64,000 nucleotides of DNA, taken from assembly GCF_044792175.1 (NCBI RefSeq), contig NZ_CP172866.1; one strand, 5' to 3'. The number at the start of each line of letters is the position of its first letter. Within the stretch, counting starts at the first letter, position 1. This DNA is from Corallococcus sp020037015 (GTDB taxonomy: Bacteria > Myxococcota > Myxococcia > Myxococcales > Myxococcaceae). Below, in pieces: positions 26,400-34,028 of the stretch. A program made the translations under genes and the position numbers. The notes below the pieces were generated by a model. The model was not told the DNA's origin. It was given only the letters and a program-made list of their open reading frames with translations, and did not search any database.

Positions 26400-27284
26400 A
26401 TGCGCCTGCACCTCGTGGACGGCACGTATGAGCTGTACCGGGCCCACTTCTCGCCCCGGCCTGGCACCACCGCGCCGGACGGGCGCGACGTGAAGGCCAC
26501 GGCGGGCGTGATGGACTCGCTGCTCGCCCTCCTGCACGACGAGGAGGAGGCCGTGACGCACGTCGCGGTCGCTTTCGACAACCCCATCCGCTCGTTCCGC
26601 AACGCGCTGTTCGCCGGTTACAAAGGGGACGAGGGCGTGCCGCCGGAGCTGCGCGCGCAGTTCGACCTGGTGGAGGAGGCCGTCTCCGCGCTGGGCGTGC
26701 GCGTCTGGTCCATGAAGGACCAGGAGGCGGACGACGCGCTGGCCACCGCGGCGGCGCGCTGGGCGGGCGAGGTGGAGCAGGTGCGGCTGCTCACGCCGGA
26801 CAAGGACCTGGGCCAGTGCGTGCGCGGCCAGCGCGTGGTGCAGGTGGACCGGCGGCAGCAGAAGGTAGTGGACGCGGACGGGGTGAAGGCGAAGCTGGGC
26901 GTGGCGCCAGAGAGCGTCCCGGACCTGCTGGCGCTGATGGGCGACGACGCGGACGGCATCCCGGGGCTGCCGGGCTTCGGGGCGAAGGGCGCGGCGGCGG
27001 TGCTCCAGGCGTATGGACACCTGGAAGCCATCCCGGACGACGCGGCGGAGTGGACGGTGAAGGTGCGGGGCGCGGACAAGCTGGCGGCGACGCTGAAGGC
27101 GCACCGCGAGGACGCGCGGCTGTACCGCACGCTGGCCACGTTGGTGGAGGACGCGCCGCTGCCGGGCACGGCGTCGCTCGCGGACCTGGAGTGGAAGGGC
27201 GTGCCGGAAGCGCGCTTCAAGGCGTTCTGTGAAGGATTGGGATTGAGGAGCCTCCAGCGCCGGCCGAAGCGCTGGGCGGCATGA
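26400..27284 (+). CDS. 5'-3' exonuclease / flap endonuclease-like protein
   Basis: A 294-residue protein related to the N-terminal nuclease domain of DNA polymerase I and to Xni. Acidic metal ligands appear in MRLHLVDGTYELYRAHFS, in VAVAFDNPIRSFRN, in KDQEADDALATAAARW and in LLTPDKDLGQCV. The helix-3-turn-helix DNA-binding motif is GDDADGIPGLPGFGAKGAA. It lacks a polymerase domain and is of usual size for stand-alone flap nucleases (250-300). It removes 5' flaps or RNA primers, complementing Pol I. The truncated haemoglobin gene follows after seven bases and is likely co-transcribed. Confidence 0.88.
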   Translation: MRLHLVDGTYELYRAHFSPRPGTTAPDGRDVKATAGVMDSLLALLHDEEEAVTHVAVAFDNPIRSFRNALFAGYKGDEGVPPELRAQFDLVEEAVSALGVRVWSMKDQEADDALATAAARWAGEVEQVRLLTPDKDLGQCVRGQRVVQVDRRQQKVVDADGVKAKLGVAPESVPDLLALMGDDADGIPGLPGFGAKGAAAVLQAYGHLEAIPDDAAEWTVKVRGADKLAATLKAHREDARLYRTLATLVEDAPLPGTASLADLEWKGVPEARFKAFCEGLGLRSLQRRPKRWAA

Positions 27285-27291
27285 GGAAGCC

Positions 27292-27732
27292 ATGAGCATG
27301 GAATTGAAGCCCCCGCCGTCGGACGGCTGGGTCCCCACCCTGGACGACACCCCCTTCACCCGCATGGGCGGCGAGGCGCCCGTCCACGCGCTGGCGGAGG
27401 CCTTCTACGACGTGATGGACGCGGAGGAGCCCGCGCTCGCCGCCATTCACGAACTGGATGCGCAGGGGAAGGTGAACCGGGGCACGCGCCAGCGCTTCGG
27501 CATGTTCCTGGTGGGCTGGCTGGGCGGGCCGCAGCACTACATCGCGACGCACGGCCACCCCCGCCTGCGCATGCGCCACGGGCACCTGCCGGTGGACACG
27601 GCGATGCGGGACGCGTGGCTGCGGTGCATGCGGAAGGCCATGGACCAGCAAGGCATCACCGGTGGCCTGCGAAGCTTCCTGGATGACCGCTTCGCCCAGG
27701 TGGCGGACTTCCTCCGCAACACGGAGGGGTGA
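27292..27732 (+). CDS. Group II truncated haemoglobin
   Basis: A 146-residue globin. The proximal-histidine region HGHPRLRMRHGHLPVDTAMR is the signature of group II (GlbO/YjbI) truncated haemoglobins, preceded by GMFLVGWLGGPQHYIATH and followed by WLRCMRKAM, with the conserved tryptophan at position G8. Group II members bind O2 tightly and are linked to peroxide or NO chemistry. Partner enzymes are not visible. Start ATGAGC at 27292 lies seven bases after the exonuclease stop. Confidence 0.9.
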   Translation: MSMELKPPPSDGWVPTLDDTPFTRMGGEAPVHALAEAFYDVMDAEEPALAAIHELDAQGKVNRGTRQRFGMFLVGWLGGPQHYIATHGHPRLRMRHGHLPVDTAMRDAWLRCMRKAMDQQGITGGLRSFLDDRFAQVADFLRNTEG

Positions 27733-27868
27733 CCCCGGAGTCTGGAGGCCGCGCCCGCCCAGGCCGGCCACTCCACCGTCCGCCTGGGTGCTCGCTCGCT
27801 GGTCCGTGGCCGGACGGGCGCCGCGCCCCCACCCTCCAGTTTTCACCACCCAATGGGGGTTGGGACCC

Positions 27869-28348
27869 ATGCGAACGAACAATGAAATCTGGACGGCGGC
27901 GGGCTTCGGCGTCCTCGCCGGGATGCGGAGCATGACGGCGCCCGCGTTCCTCTCGCGGGAGCTGTCTCGCAAGCCGACGCGCGCGCTGAAGCGGGCCCTG
28001 CCGGGCCTCGCGTCGAAGAAGGTGTCGCAGCGCCTGGGCCTCCTGGCCCTGGGTGAGCTCCTGGGAGACAAGAACCCCAAGGCTCCTCCGCGCACCGCGT
28101 TCCCGGTCCTGTCCGGCCGCATCCTCTCCGGGGCCATCACCGGCGCCGCGGTGTCGCGCAAGCGCAAGGGGGCGCGGGTGGGCTTCGCCCTCGTCGGCGC
28201 CGCCGCGGCCATCGCCTCCAGCTACTTCTTCGTCGGCTTCCGCCGCCTCCTGACGCAGCGGCTGCGCGTGCCGAACGTGGCCGCGGGCCTGGTCGAGGAC
28301 GGGCTCGCGCTGGCCCTGGGCTCCCGCCTCACCCGGGCGCTGCGTTAG
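27869..28348 (+). CDS. DUF4126-type small membrane protein
   Basis: A 159-residue protein with three or four hydrophobic segments. The N-terminal AAGFGVLAGMRSMTAPAFLS is the DUF4126 signature. Then come LGELLGDKNPKAPPRTAF, SGAITGAAVSRKRKGA, VGAAAAIASSYFFVGFRRLL and VEDGLALALGSRLTR. Function is unknown for the whole family. It is preceded by 136 bp without a gene, and it converges with the gene at 28365. Confidence 0.82.
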   Translation: MRTNNEIWTAAGFGVLAGMRSMTAPAFLSRELSRKPTRALKRALPGLASKKVSQRLGLLALGELLGDKNPKAPPRTAFPVLSGRILSGAITGAAVSRKRKGARVGFALVGAAAAIASSYFFVGFRRLLTQRLRVPNVAAGLVEDGLALALGSRLTRALR

Positions 28349-28364
28349 GCGCCGTCCCCGTGGC

Positions 28365-29216
28365 TCACCCCTGCGCCTTGCCGGGGGTGAGCCGCGCCTC
28401 CAGCCGCGCCAGCACCGCGTGCTCCGCCCGCGCCCGCTCCGCCAGGGGCGCGAAGAGCAGCCTCGAGCGCAGGCCCATGCCCTCCGTCAGTTCGAACTGG
28501 CGCAGGTCCTCCGGTAACGCGAGCAGCACCTCGCCCAGCGGCCGCACCCGGTGCAACTGGTACGAACCTGCCGCCTCCAGCGCGCGCACCACGTCCGCCA
28601 CGGGCTCCGCGCGGGCCATGGCCTTGCGGGACTGCTCCTCGTACCGCAAGCCCGCCTCCACCCGCTCCTCCAGGTCCGCGAGCACCGCCGCCGACGTGCG
28701 CTGCGCCTCCTTCACCAGCCGCAGCGGATCCAACGCCCGCTCCACGCGCCGCCGCACCGCCGGGGACAGCGCCCGGGCCCGGCCCTCCACGCGCGACAGC
28801 ACCGCGTCGCGGTAGCTCGCCGCGAAGCAGACCACGAACAGCGCCTCCTCCAGCGGCGCCCGCTCCCGCGCGGCCAGCCCCTCCGCCAGCGAGCACAGCC
28901 CCTCGCCGGTGAGCACGTACCGGCGTCCCCGGGGCAGCCCCTTCACGGGCGCGCTGGTGCTCGCCTCCGCGTGGCCCGCGCGCACCAGCCGCTCCAGCGT
29001 CCGGCGCACCTGCGTCAGGTCGATGTCCTGCGAGGGCCGGGTGACGTCGTGCTCCACCCAGTTGGTGAACAGCAGGAAGTAGAAGCGCACGTCCGACACG
29101 CGGAAGCCGCCCGCCCGAGCCCCGGCCCCGTGCGCCGCCAGCAGCGCCGCCTGCACGAAGGTGGCCTGCGTGTCGATGTAACCCAACCGCGCCGTCAGGG
29201 TGCTGTTCCGAGCCAT
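28365..29216 (-). CDS. Hypothetical protein with a winged-helix-like segment, 283 residues
   Basis: I do not recognise a named family. The N-terminal part suggests a winged helix: VRFYFLLFTNWVEHDVTRP, LTQVRRTLERLVRAGHAEA and RRYVLTGEGLCSLAEGL. A long helical region follows (VLADLEERVEAGLRYEEQSR) and ends LLFAPLAERARAEHAVLARL. There is no signal peptide or membrane segment. It resembles a MarR/PadR-like regulator with an added helical domain, but that is only an impression. It is divergent from the sterol-desaturase-like gene at 29347. Confidence 0.6.
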   Translation of the reverse strand: MARNSTLTARLGYIDTQATFVQAALLAAHGAGARAGGFRVSDVRFYFLLFTNWVEHDVTRPSQDIDLTQVRRTLERLVRAGHAEASTSAPVKGLPRGRRYVLTGEGLCSLAEGLAARERAPLEEALFVVCFAASYRDAVLSRVEGRARALSPAVRRRVERALDPLRLVKEAQRTSAAVLADLEERVEAGLRYEEQSRKAMARAEPVADVVRALEAAGSYQLHRVRPLGEVLLALPEDLRQFELTEGMGLRSRLLFAPLAERARAEHAVLARLEARLTPGKAQG

Positions 29217-29346
29217 GGCCCCCAGGATGCCAGCCCCCGTCGCGCCCGTCCCATCCCTCCCAGGTGACAGTGTCAGTCCGGTCCAAAGACATCCCCGGCG
29301 TGCTCATGCGTATGAGGGGCCAGCCTGACGTCACGGAGGGATTTCC

Positions 29347-30066
29347 ATGCTGCCCTGGCTCGTCCTCATCGCCGGTTTTTGTCTGCTCATTGAGCAGCGC
29401 TCCCTGGGGGGGAAGCTGCCTCGCGTGCGCGGCTGGCACCTGCGGGTGGTGCTCATCAACCTGGCGCAGGTGGGCGTGGTGGTGCTGGGCGGCTACACCT
29501 GGGACCGGTGGTTCTCCGCGCACTCGGTCTTCCACCTGTCCCGGCACGTGAGCCCGGTGGTGGGTGGGGTGCTGGCCTATCTCATCGCCACGTTCGTCTT
29601 CTACTGGTGGCACCGCGCCCGGCACGAGAGCGACGTGCTCTGGCGGCTCTTCCATCAAATCCATCACAGCCCCCAGCGGCTGGAGGTCATCACCAGCTTC
29701 TACAAGCACCCGCTGGAGATGACGGCCAACAGCCTCATTGGCGGGCTGCTCGTCTACACGGTGCTGGGATTGAGCCCGGCGGCGGGCGCCATCTACACGG
29801 CCTGCTGCGCGCTGGGCGAATACTTCTACCACACCAACATCCGCACCCCGCGCTGGGTGGGCTGGTTCTTCCAGCGTCCGGAGATGCACCGCATCCACCA
29901 CGAGTACGGCAAGCACCGGAACAACTACGGCGACCTGCCCATCTGGGACATGCTGTTCGGCACCTACGAGAACCCCGCCACCTGGGACGCCGCGTGCGGC
30001 TTCGACGACGCGAAGGAGCAGCGGCTGGGGGACATGCTCGCCTTCCGCGACGTGCATCGCTCATAG
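29347..30066 (+). CDS. Sterol desaturase / fatty acid hydroxylase superfamily protein
   Basis: A 239-residue integral membrane di-iron enzyme. The histidine motifs are WWHRARHESDVLWRLFHQIHH in the middle, HHSPQRLEVITSFYKH, and HTNI with MHRIHHEYGKHRNNYG near the C terminus. Helices flank them (LVLIAGFCLLIEQRSLGGK; YLIATFVFYWWH). The superfamily hydroxylates or desaturates sterols, fatty acids and carotenoids. The substrate here is undefined; myxobacteria make both sterols and hydroxylated fatty acids. A GGAGG site precedes the start. The next gene, an amidase, follows after 47 bp. Confidence 0.88.
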   Translation: MLPWLVLIAGFCLLIEQRSLGGKLPRVRGWHLRVVLINLAQVGVVVLGGYTWDRWFSAHSVFHLSRHVSPVVGGVLAYLIATFVFYWWHRARHESDVLWRLFHQIHHSPQRLEVITSFYKHPLEMTANSLIGGLLVYTVLGLSPAAGAIYTACCALGEYFYHTNIRTPRWVGWFFQRPEMHRIHHEYGKHRNNYGDLPIWDMLFGTYENPATWDAACGFDDAKEQRLGDMLAFRDVHRS

Positions 30067-30113
30067 GCGGTGGCACACTGGCGCCCCCTTCGCTTCATCC
30101 GTGAGGTCGCGCC

Positions 30114-31910
30114 ATGAGCAGCTCGCGTCGGCAGTTCCTGACCCACACCGTGATTGGACTCGCGAGCACCGCCGTCTCCGCGGCGCCGGACGCGGGCACG
30201 TCCGCCCCGCCGGCCGGAGCGCCGCCCACCTTCGGCGCGGGCCCCACGGTGGGGCCCGAGGTGAGCCCCACCACCTTCGCGGAGGCCGAAAAGCTGATGC
30301 AGGTGCGACTCACGCCCGCCGAGCGCACCCAGGCCGCCAGCAACTGGCGCGTGTCCCTGGCCCCGCTGCACGAGCGCCGCACCGGCCCTCGCAAGCTGGA
30401 GCTGGAGCCCACGCTGTCGCCCGCCTCGCAGTGGAACCCGTCGCTGCCGGGGCTCAAGCCCACCGCGCCCGCGAAGGAGCGCTTCGTGCGCAGCCGCGAC
30501 GCGAAGGTGCCGCTGCCCGCGAAGGAGGAGGACATCGCCTTCGCGCCGCTCACGCGGTTGTCGCGCTGGGTGCAGTCGCGCGCCATCACCTCGGAGCGGC
30601 TCACGCGGCTGTACCTGGAGCGGCTGAAGCGCCATGACCCGAGGCTCCAGTGCGTCATCACGCTGACGGAGGAATTGGCGCTCCAGCAGGCGCGGCAGGC
30701 GGACCAGGAGCTCGCGGCGGGCCGCTACAGGGGCCCGCTGCACGGCATCCCCTGGGGGGCGAAGGACCTGGTGGACACCGCGGGCATCCGCACCACCTAC
30801 GGCGCCGAGCCGTTCCGCGACCGCGTCCCCACCACGGACGCCGCCGCGGTGGAGCGGCTGCACCGCGCGGGCGCCGTGCTGGTGGCGAAGCTCAGCCTGG
30901 GCGCGCTCGCGCTCAACGACATCTGGTTCGGCGGCGAGACGAAGAACCCGTGGTTGTTGGAGGAGGGCTCCTCTGGCAGCAGCGCGGGACCGGGCGCGGC
31001 GACGGCGGCGGGGCTCGTGGGCTTCTCCCTGGGCAGCGAGACGGGCGGCAGCATCGTGTCGCCGTCCATGCGCTGCGGCATCACCGGCCTGCGCCCCACC
31101 TATGGCCGCGTGCCTCGCACGGGCGCGATGACGCTGTGCTGGTCGCTGGACAAGCTGGGGCCCATGACGCGCGGGGTGGAGGACTCGCTGCTGGTGCTCG
31201 CCGCGCTCAACGGCGCGGACGCGGGTGACGTGGCGAGCGTGTCCGCGAAGCTGGACTTCGACGCGAGCGCGCCCGTGAAGGGCCTGCGCGTGGGCTACGT
31301 GCCCGCGTGGATGAGGGAGAGCCCCGCCACGGACGTGGACCGTGCGGCGCTGGAGGCGCTCAGGGGGCTGGGCCTGACGCCGGTGGAGGTCCAGTTCCCC
31401 GACTGGCCGTACCCGGCCCTCAACGTCATCCTCTTCGCGGAGGCCGCCGCCGCGTTTGAAGAGCTCACGCTCAGCCACGGCGTGGACGCGCTGAAGATGC
31501 AGACGCCGGACGCGTGGCCCAACCTCTTCCGCCAGTCCCGCTTCCTGTCCGCGGTGGACTTCGTCCAGGCGGACCGGCTGCGCCGCAAGGTGGCGCAGGA
31601 GATGGCGCGCGTCATGTCGCAGGTGGACGTGCTGCTCGTGCCCTCGCTGCGCGACGAGGCCCTCACCATCACCAACCACACGGGCCACCCGTCGCTCACG
31701 CTGCGCACCGGCTTCGTGGAGGTGTCCAGGGCCCGCAGCGACTGGGCCCCGGACCCCAAACGCCCCATGCCCACCTTCGCCACCCCGCGCCGCGTCCCCC
31801 ACGGCGTGACGCTCATCGGCCAGCTCTTCGACGAGGGCACCCTGGGCCGCGTGGGCATCGCCCTGGAGCGCGCCTCCGGCGTCGCCGGTGAGCGCCCGCC
31901 CGGCTTCTAA
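30114..31910 (+). CDS. Exported amidase-signature family hydrolase
   Basis: A 598-residue amidase with a twin-arginine-like export signal (SSSRRQFLTHTVIGLASTA). The amidase signature is complete: the catalytic lysine in GIPWGAKDLVDTAG, the Gly/Ser-rich stretch EEGSSGSSAGPGAA with the cis-serine, and SLGSETGGSIVSPSMRCGI with the nucleophilic serine. About 110 residues before it are proline-rich and unusual for the family. It hydrolyses carboxamides; the substrate is unknown, and the location suggests extracytoplasmic amides or peptides. The downstream DNA changes sharply in composition, which marks the edge of the AT-rich defence island. Confidence 0.9.
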   Translation: MSSSRRQFLTHTVIGLASTAVSAAPDAGTSAPPAGAPPTFGAGPTVGPEVSPTTFAEAEKLMQVRLTPAERTQAASNWRVSLAPLHERRTGPRKLELEPTLSPASQWNPSLPGLKPTAPAKERFVRSRDAKVPLPAKEEDIAFAPLTRLSRWVQSRAITSERLTRLYLERLKRHDPRLQCVITLTEELALQQARQADQELAAGRYRGPLHGIPWGAKDLVDTAGIRTTYGAEPFRDRVPTTDAAAVERLHRAGAVLVAKLSLGALALNDIWFGGETKNPWLLEEGSSGSSAGPGAATAAGLVGFSLGSETGGSIVSPSMRCGITGLRPTYGRVPRTGAMTLCWSLDKLGPMTRGVEDSLLVLAALNGADAGDVASVSAKLDFDASAPVKGLRVGYVPAWMRESPATDVDRAALEALRGLGLTPVEVQFPDWPYPALNVILFAEAAAAFEELTLSHGVDALKMQTPDAWPNLFRQSRFLSAVDFVQADRLRRKVAQEMARVMSQVDVLLVPSLRDEALTITNHTGHPSLTLRTGFVEVSRARSDWAPDPKRPMPTFATPRRVPHGVTLIGQLFDEGTLGRVGIALERASGVAGERPPGF

Positions 31911-31967
31911 GCGGGGTACATCGCCCGCCTATTGGGATTGTCTGCAACGGGCTATGAATGTTGATAT

Positions 31968-32918
31968 CTACTTTAATTCTCGCTTTGAGTTTGCCTCGTA
32001 TCGATTCTTGGTCATTCTTGACTCAAGGTATCGATCGTCGAGCAAATGAAGGATATCCCAGCGGCGAGCAGGATCGAAAACAAGGCGCTCTACTCCATCG
32101 CTCCCCATCGCGATCCCGATTTCAAGACCGTTGGTGGCAATGGCGGCTTTCAAATCATCCATCGTGACGGTTTTGAAATACTCTTTCTGGGAAATATTTT
32201 TCAGCTTGCTCATTATGTGTGTTTGGCTTAGGCACTTATCCTTGAACGCATCGGCATTTAGGATAGGAATGCGCTCCGTTATGGCCTGAAGCACTGTGCT
32301 TGCTAGTGCTTTCAGTTTTTCGTAATACTTGAACATGTTCAGGAAGTTGTGCTTATGGAGTATGAATACGTACTCCCTGAATAGGATTGCATCGAACTGT
32401 CCGTCCACTTGAAGGGTAGGCTCTTCTAGTCGAGTATACCGATCACCCATGGCGCGGATGATGAGGTGTTTTGATGGGCGCAGGATTTTGTTTCGTTCGA
32501 AACGCCGCATGAGCAGCATGCGTTCGCCATTCTGCATCTCAAAAATCAAAGTATAAAAGCGTGCGTCACGAGCGACTTCCTGGAGGTCGGCGACAATTGG
32601 AATAGAGATGAGGCTCGGTACTGCACTCACTACCGACTTGATAATCTGCTCTTCGGCTGACACCCACTCTACATCGTAGATGTCGGGCTTGTAATCCGGC
32701 GTAAATTCGATAACTCGACGCTGTCCGGCGTCGCTAGTTAGGTCTGCCCGAAATTCGTCGACCAGGGTGCGGATAGCGGCATCGAGGCCATTGTCGATAT
32801 TCAGTCGTTGGAACTGGATTGAATCTGCACCGGCAGCTTTCACGGGCATCGAGAATGCTACCTGGGCATTCGCCAACGGGTGCTCCAATGCCGCTTTCCA
32901 GCACTCCTCAGCGTTCAC
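31968..32918 (-). CDS. kwaB: Kiwa anti-phage protein KwaB (DUF4868)
   Basis: A 316-residue cytoplasmic protein, matching the usual KwaB length of about 315. It shows the DUF4868 pattern: GERMLLMRRFERNKIL (131-146), FREYVFILHKHNFLNMFKYY (180-199), and the C-terminal LLDDRYLESRMTKNRYEANS near residues 292-311. KwaB is the DNA-binding effector of the Kiwa system and works with the membrane protein KwaA, which responds to phage attachment. The GTG start at 32918 follows the kwaA stop directly, with a purine-rich GGAGAAGAGA overlapping the end of kwaA, so translation is coupled. Codon use and GC are far lower than in flanking genes, a sign of horizontal transfer. Confidence 0.87.
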   Translation of the reverse strand: MNAEECWKAALEHPLANAQVAFSMPVKAAGADSIQFQRLNIDNGLDAAIRTLVDEFRADLTSDAGQRRVIEFTPDYKPDIYDVEWVSAEEQIIKSVVSAVPSLISIPIVADLQEVARDARFYTLIFEMQNGERMLLMRRFERNKILRPSKHLIIRAMGDRYTRLEEPTLQVDGQFDAILFREYVFILHKHNFLNMFKYYEKLKALASTVLQAITERIPILNADAFKDKCLSQTHIMSKLKNISQKEYFKTVTMDDLKAAIATNGLEIGIAMGSDGVERLVFDPARRWDILHLLDDRYLESRMTKNRYEANSKRELK

Positions 32919-33464
32919 CTATCTCTTCTCCATGAAGATGTCGTCGCCAACTGTGACGACAGACAATTGCGTTCCAGCGAGCAACCTTGGTCGCTTGCAG
33001 ATGAGTGTGTTTTTCCCGCCGCCTTCGGTTTCTACTTCGTATACGTGATACCCGAAGACATTGAGTGTTGGGTTGATGTGTATGAGGTTTGAGTTTACGT
33101 AAACAAGGGCGAGCATTGCGATTAGTGCAAGAAATGTCGCGCCGTCTATGGTGATCTGCTTGCCCGACTTATCGAAGTCAATGGCAACAAATGGGAGCAG
33201 GTATGTCACGACATATGCCATGACTTCCGAATCCTTGCGCTGGATCGCTGTAATCCTTGCCGTGACAGGCGAAGAAGTACGAACCCACCAGAAGAATGCC
33301 CCAACGAGCGAAATAATTGCCAAGACCGGGATCCCAAAAAGCAGCCACAGCGCCCAGCGATTTTCTTCGAATGAACTCGATGCCCAGAACCTGCACCCAA
33401 GAATAACGAACAAGGGAGCATAGGAGCTGAAGAACAGGAGAGTCCTCATTAGGCGACTGGGCAT
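32919..33464 (-). CDS. kwaA: Kiwa anti-phage membrane protein KwaA
   Basis: A 181-residue membrane protein with four predicted helices, at about 8-27, 37-61, 81-97 and 107-130, as in KwaA. The cytoplasmic tail carries NPTLNVFGYHVYEVE, a typical KwaA feature, then a soluble part ending DDIFMEKR. KwaA forms the membrane half of the Kiwa complex, which senses phage injection and recruits KwaB. The ATG at 33464 is chosen because GGGGAG lies seven bases upstream; the longer start at 33485 would be a TTG. A hairpin sits just before the ribosome-binding site. The gene is AT-rich like kwaB and heads the two-gene operon. Confidence 0.85.
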   Translation of the reverse strand: MPSRLMRTLLFFSSYAPLFVILGCRFWASSSFEENRWALWLLFGIPVLAIISLVGAFFWWVRTSSPVTARITAIQRKDSEVMAYVVTYLLPFVAIDFDKSGKQITIDGATFLALIAMLALVYVNSNLIHINPTLNVFGYHVYEVETEGGGKNTLICKRPRLLAGTQLSVVTVGDDIFMEKR

Positions 33465-33475
33465 TATCGGTCTCC

Positions 33476-33493
33476 CCAGGGGCAATCCCCTGG
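33476..33493 (-). promoter_or_regulatory. Hairpin immediately upstream of the kwaA ribosome-binding site
   Basis: CCAGGGG and CCCCTGG pair perfectly across a 4-base loop. On the transcript the 3' arm ends where the GGAG of the Shine-Dalgarno sequence begins. It could affect translation of kwaA, or be a chance palindrome. Confidence 0.4.
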
Positions 33494-34028
33494 ACGTTGA
33501 GCTATCACCACTCTGGGTGCATCGGCTACCCTGTATTTACCGAATGGGTCTGACGTTCCCTGAGTGAATGGCTCGATGCGTCATGGTCGGATTTCAGCAG
33601 GTTGCATTTCCTCGGTACGCGGGATGAGTCCCGGGGAGCTAGCGCGCTGGTCAGCTGTGACCCAGGGGTCTGTGGCTTGGCACGCGAGAGGCCTGTGGAT
33701 AGCTACTTCTACCCTTCGTTGATGAAGCGTGGGGGAGGAAGCTTGAGCTCTTTGAACCTTCGGAGCAGTGACGGCCAATAGACCTTTGCTTCTAGTTTTC
33801 AGGCTTCATCCAAGAAGATTAGCAGCGACGGCTGCCGACACTTGTCTGTCTGCTCTCCTACCTAGCAACAGGAACTACCTATAGAAATCAGTCTTAGCCC
33901 GGGTCGGATAGGGCACAGCCGGTCCCTCCGCCAGGGTGGGGGGACCATCCCGCTTGAGACCCCGAGGGCCCTGTTCCCCGGGCTGGCACACCCGCACCTT
34001 GCTTGCCTGTCATTGCAGGGGAGGGTGT
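33494..34028. other. Gene-free region downstream of the defence island
   Basis: About 535 bp between kwaA and the GH88 gene. From 33494 to about 33890 it is unlike the surrounding GC-rich DNA. I see no plausible gene, and no insertion-sequence ends. From 33895 it returns to high GC. It may hold the kwaA promoter and an integration scar. Confidence 0.5.

Noticed and set aside
33679..33692. GG-ten-bases-GC pattern (TTGGCACGCGAGAGGCC) that looks like a sigma-54 promoter on the plus strand
   Set aside because: The -12 part departs from TTGC, and the nearest downstream gene starts 337 bp away. The two elements before the secreted paralogues are far better.
33581..33778. Minus-strand open frame of 65 codons in the gene-free stretch next to kwaA
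   Set aside because: No recognisable domain, no ribosome-binding site and no coding-like composition. It is probably chance.
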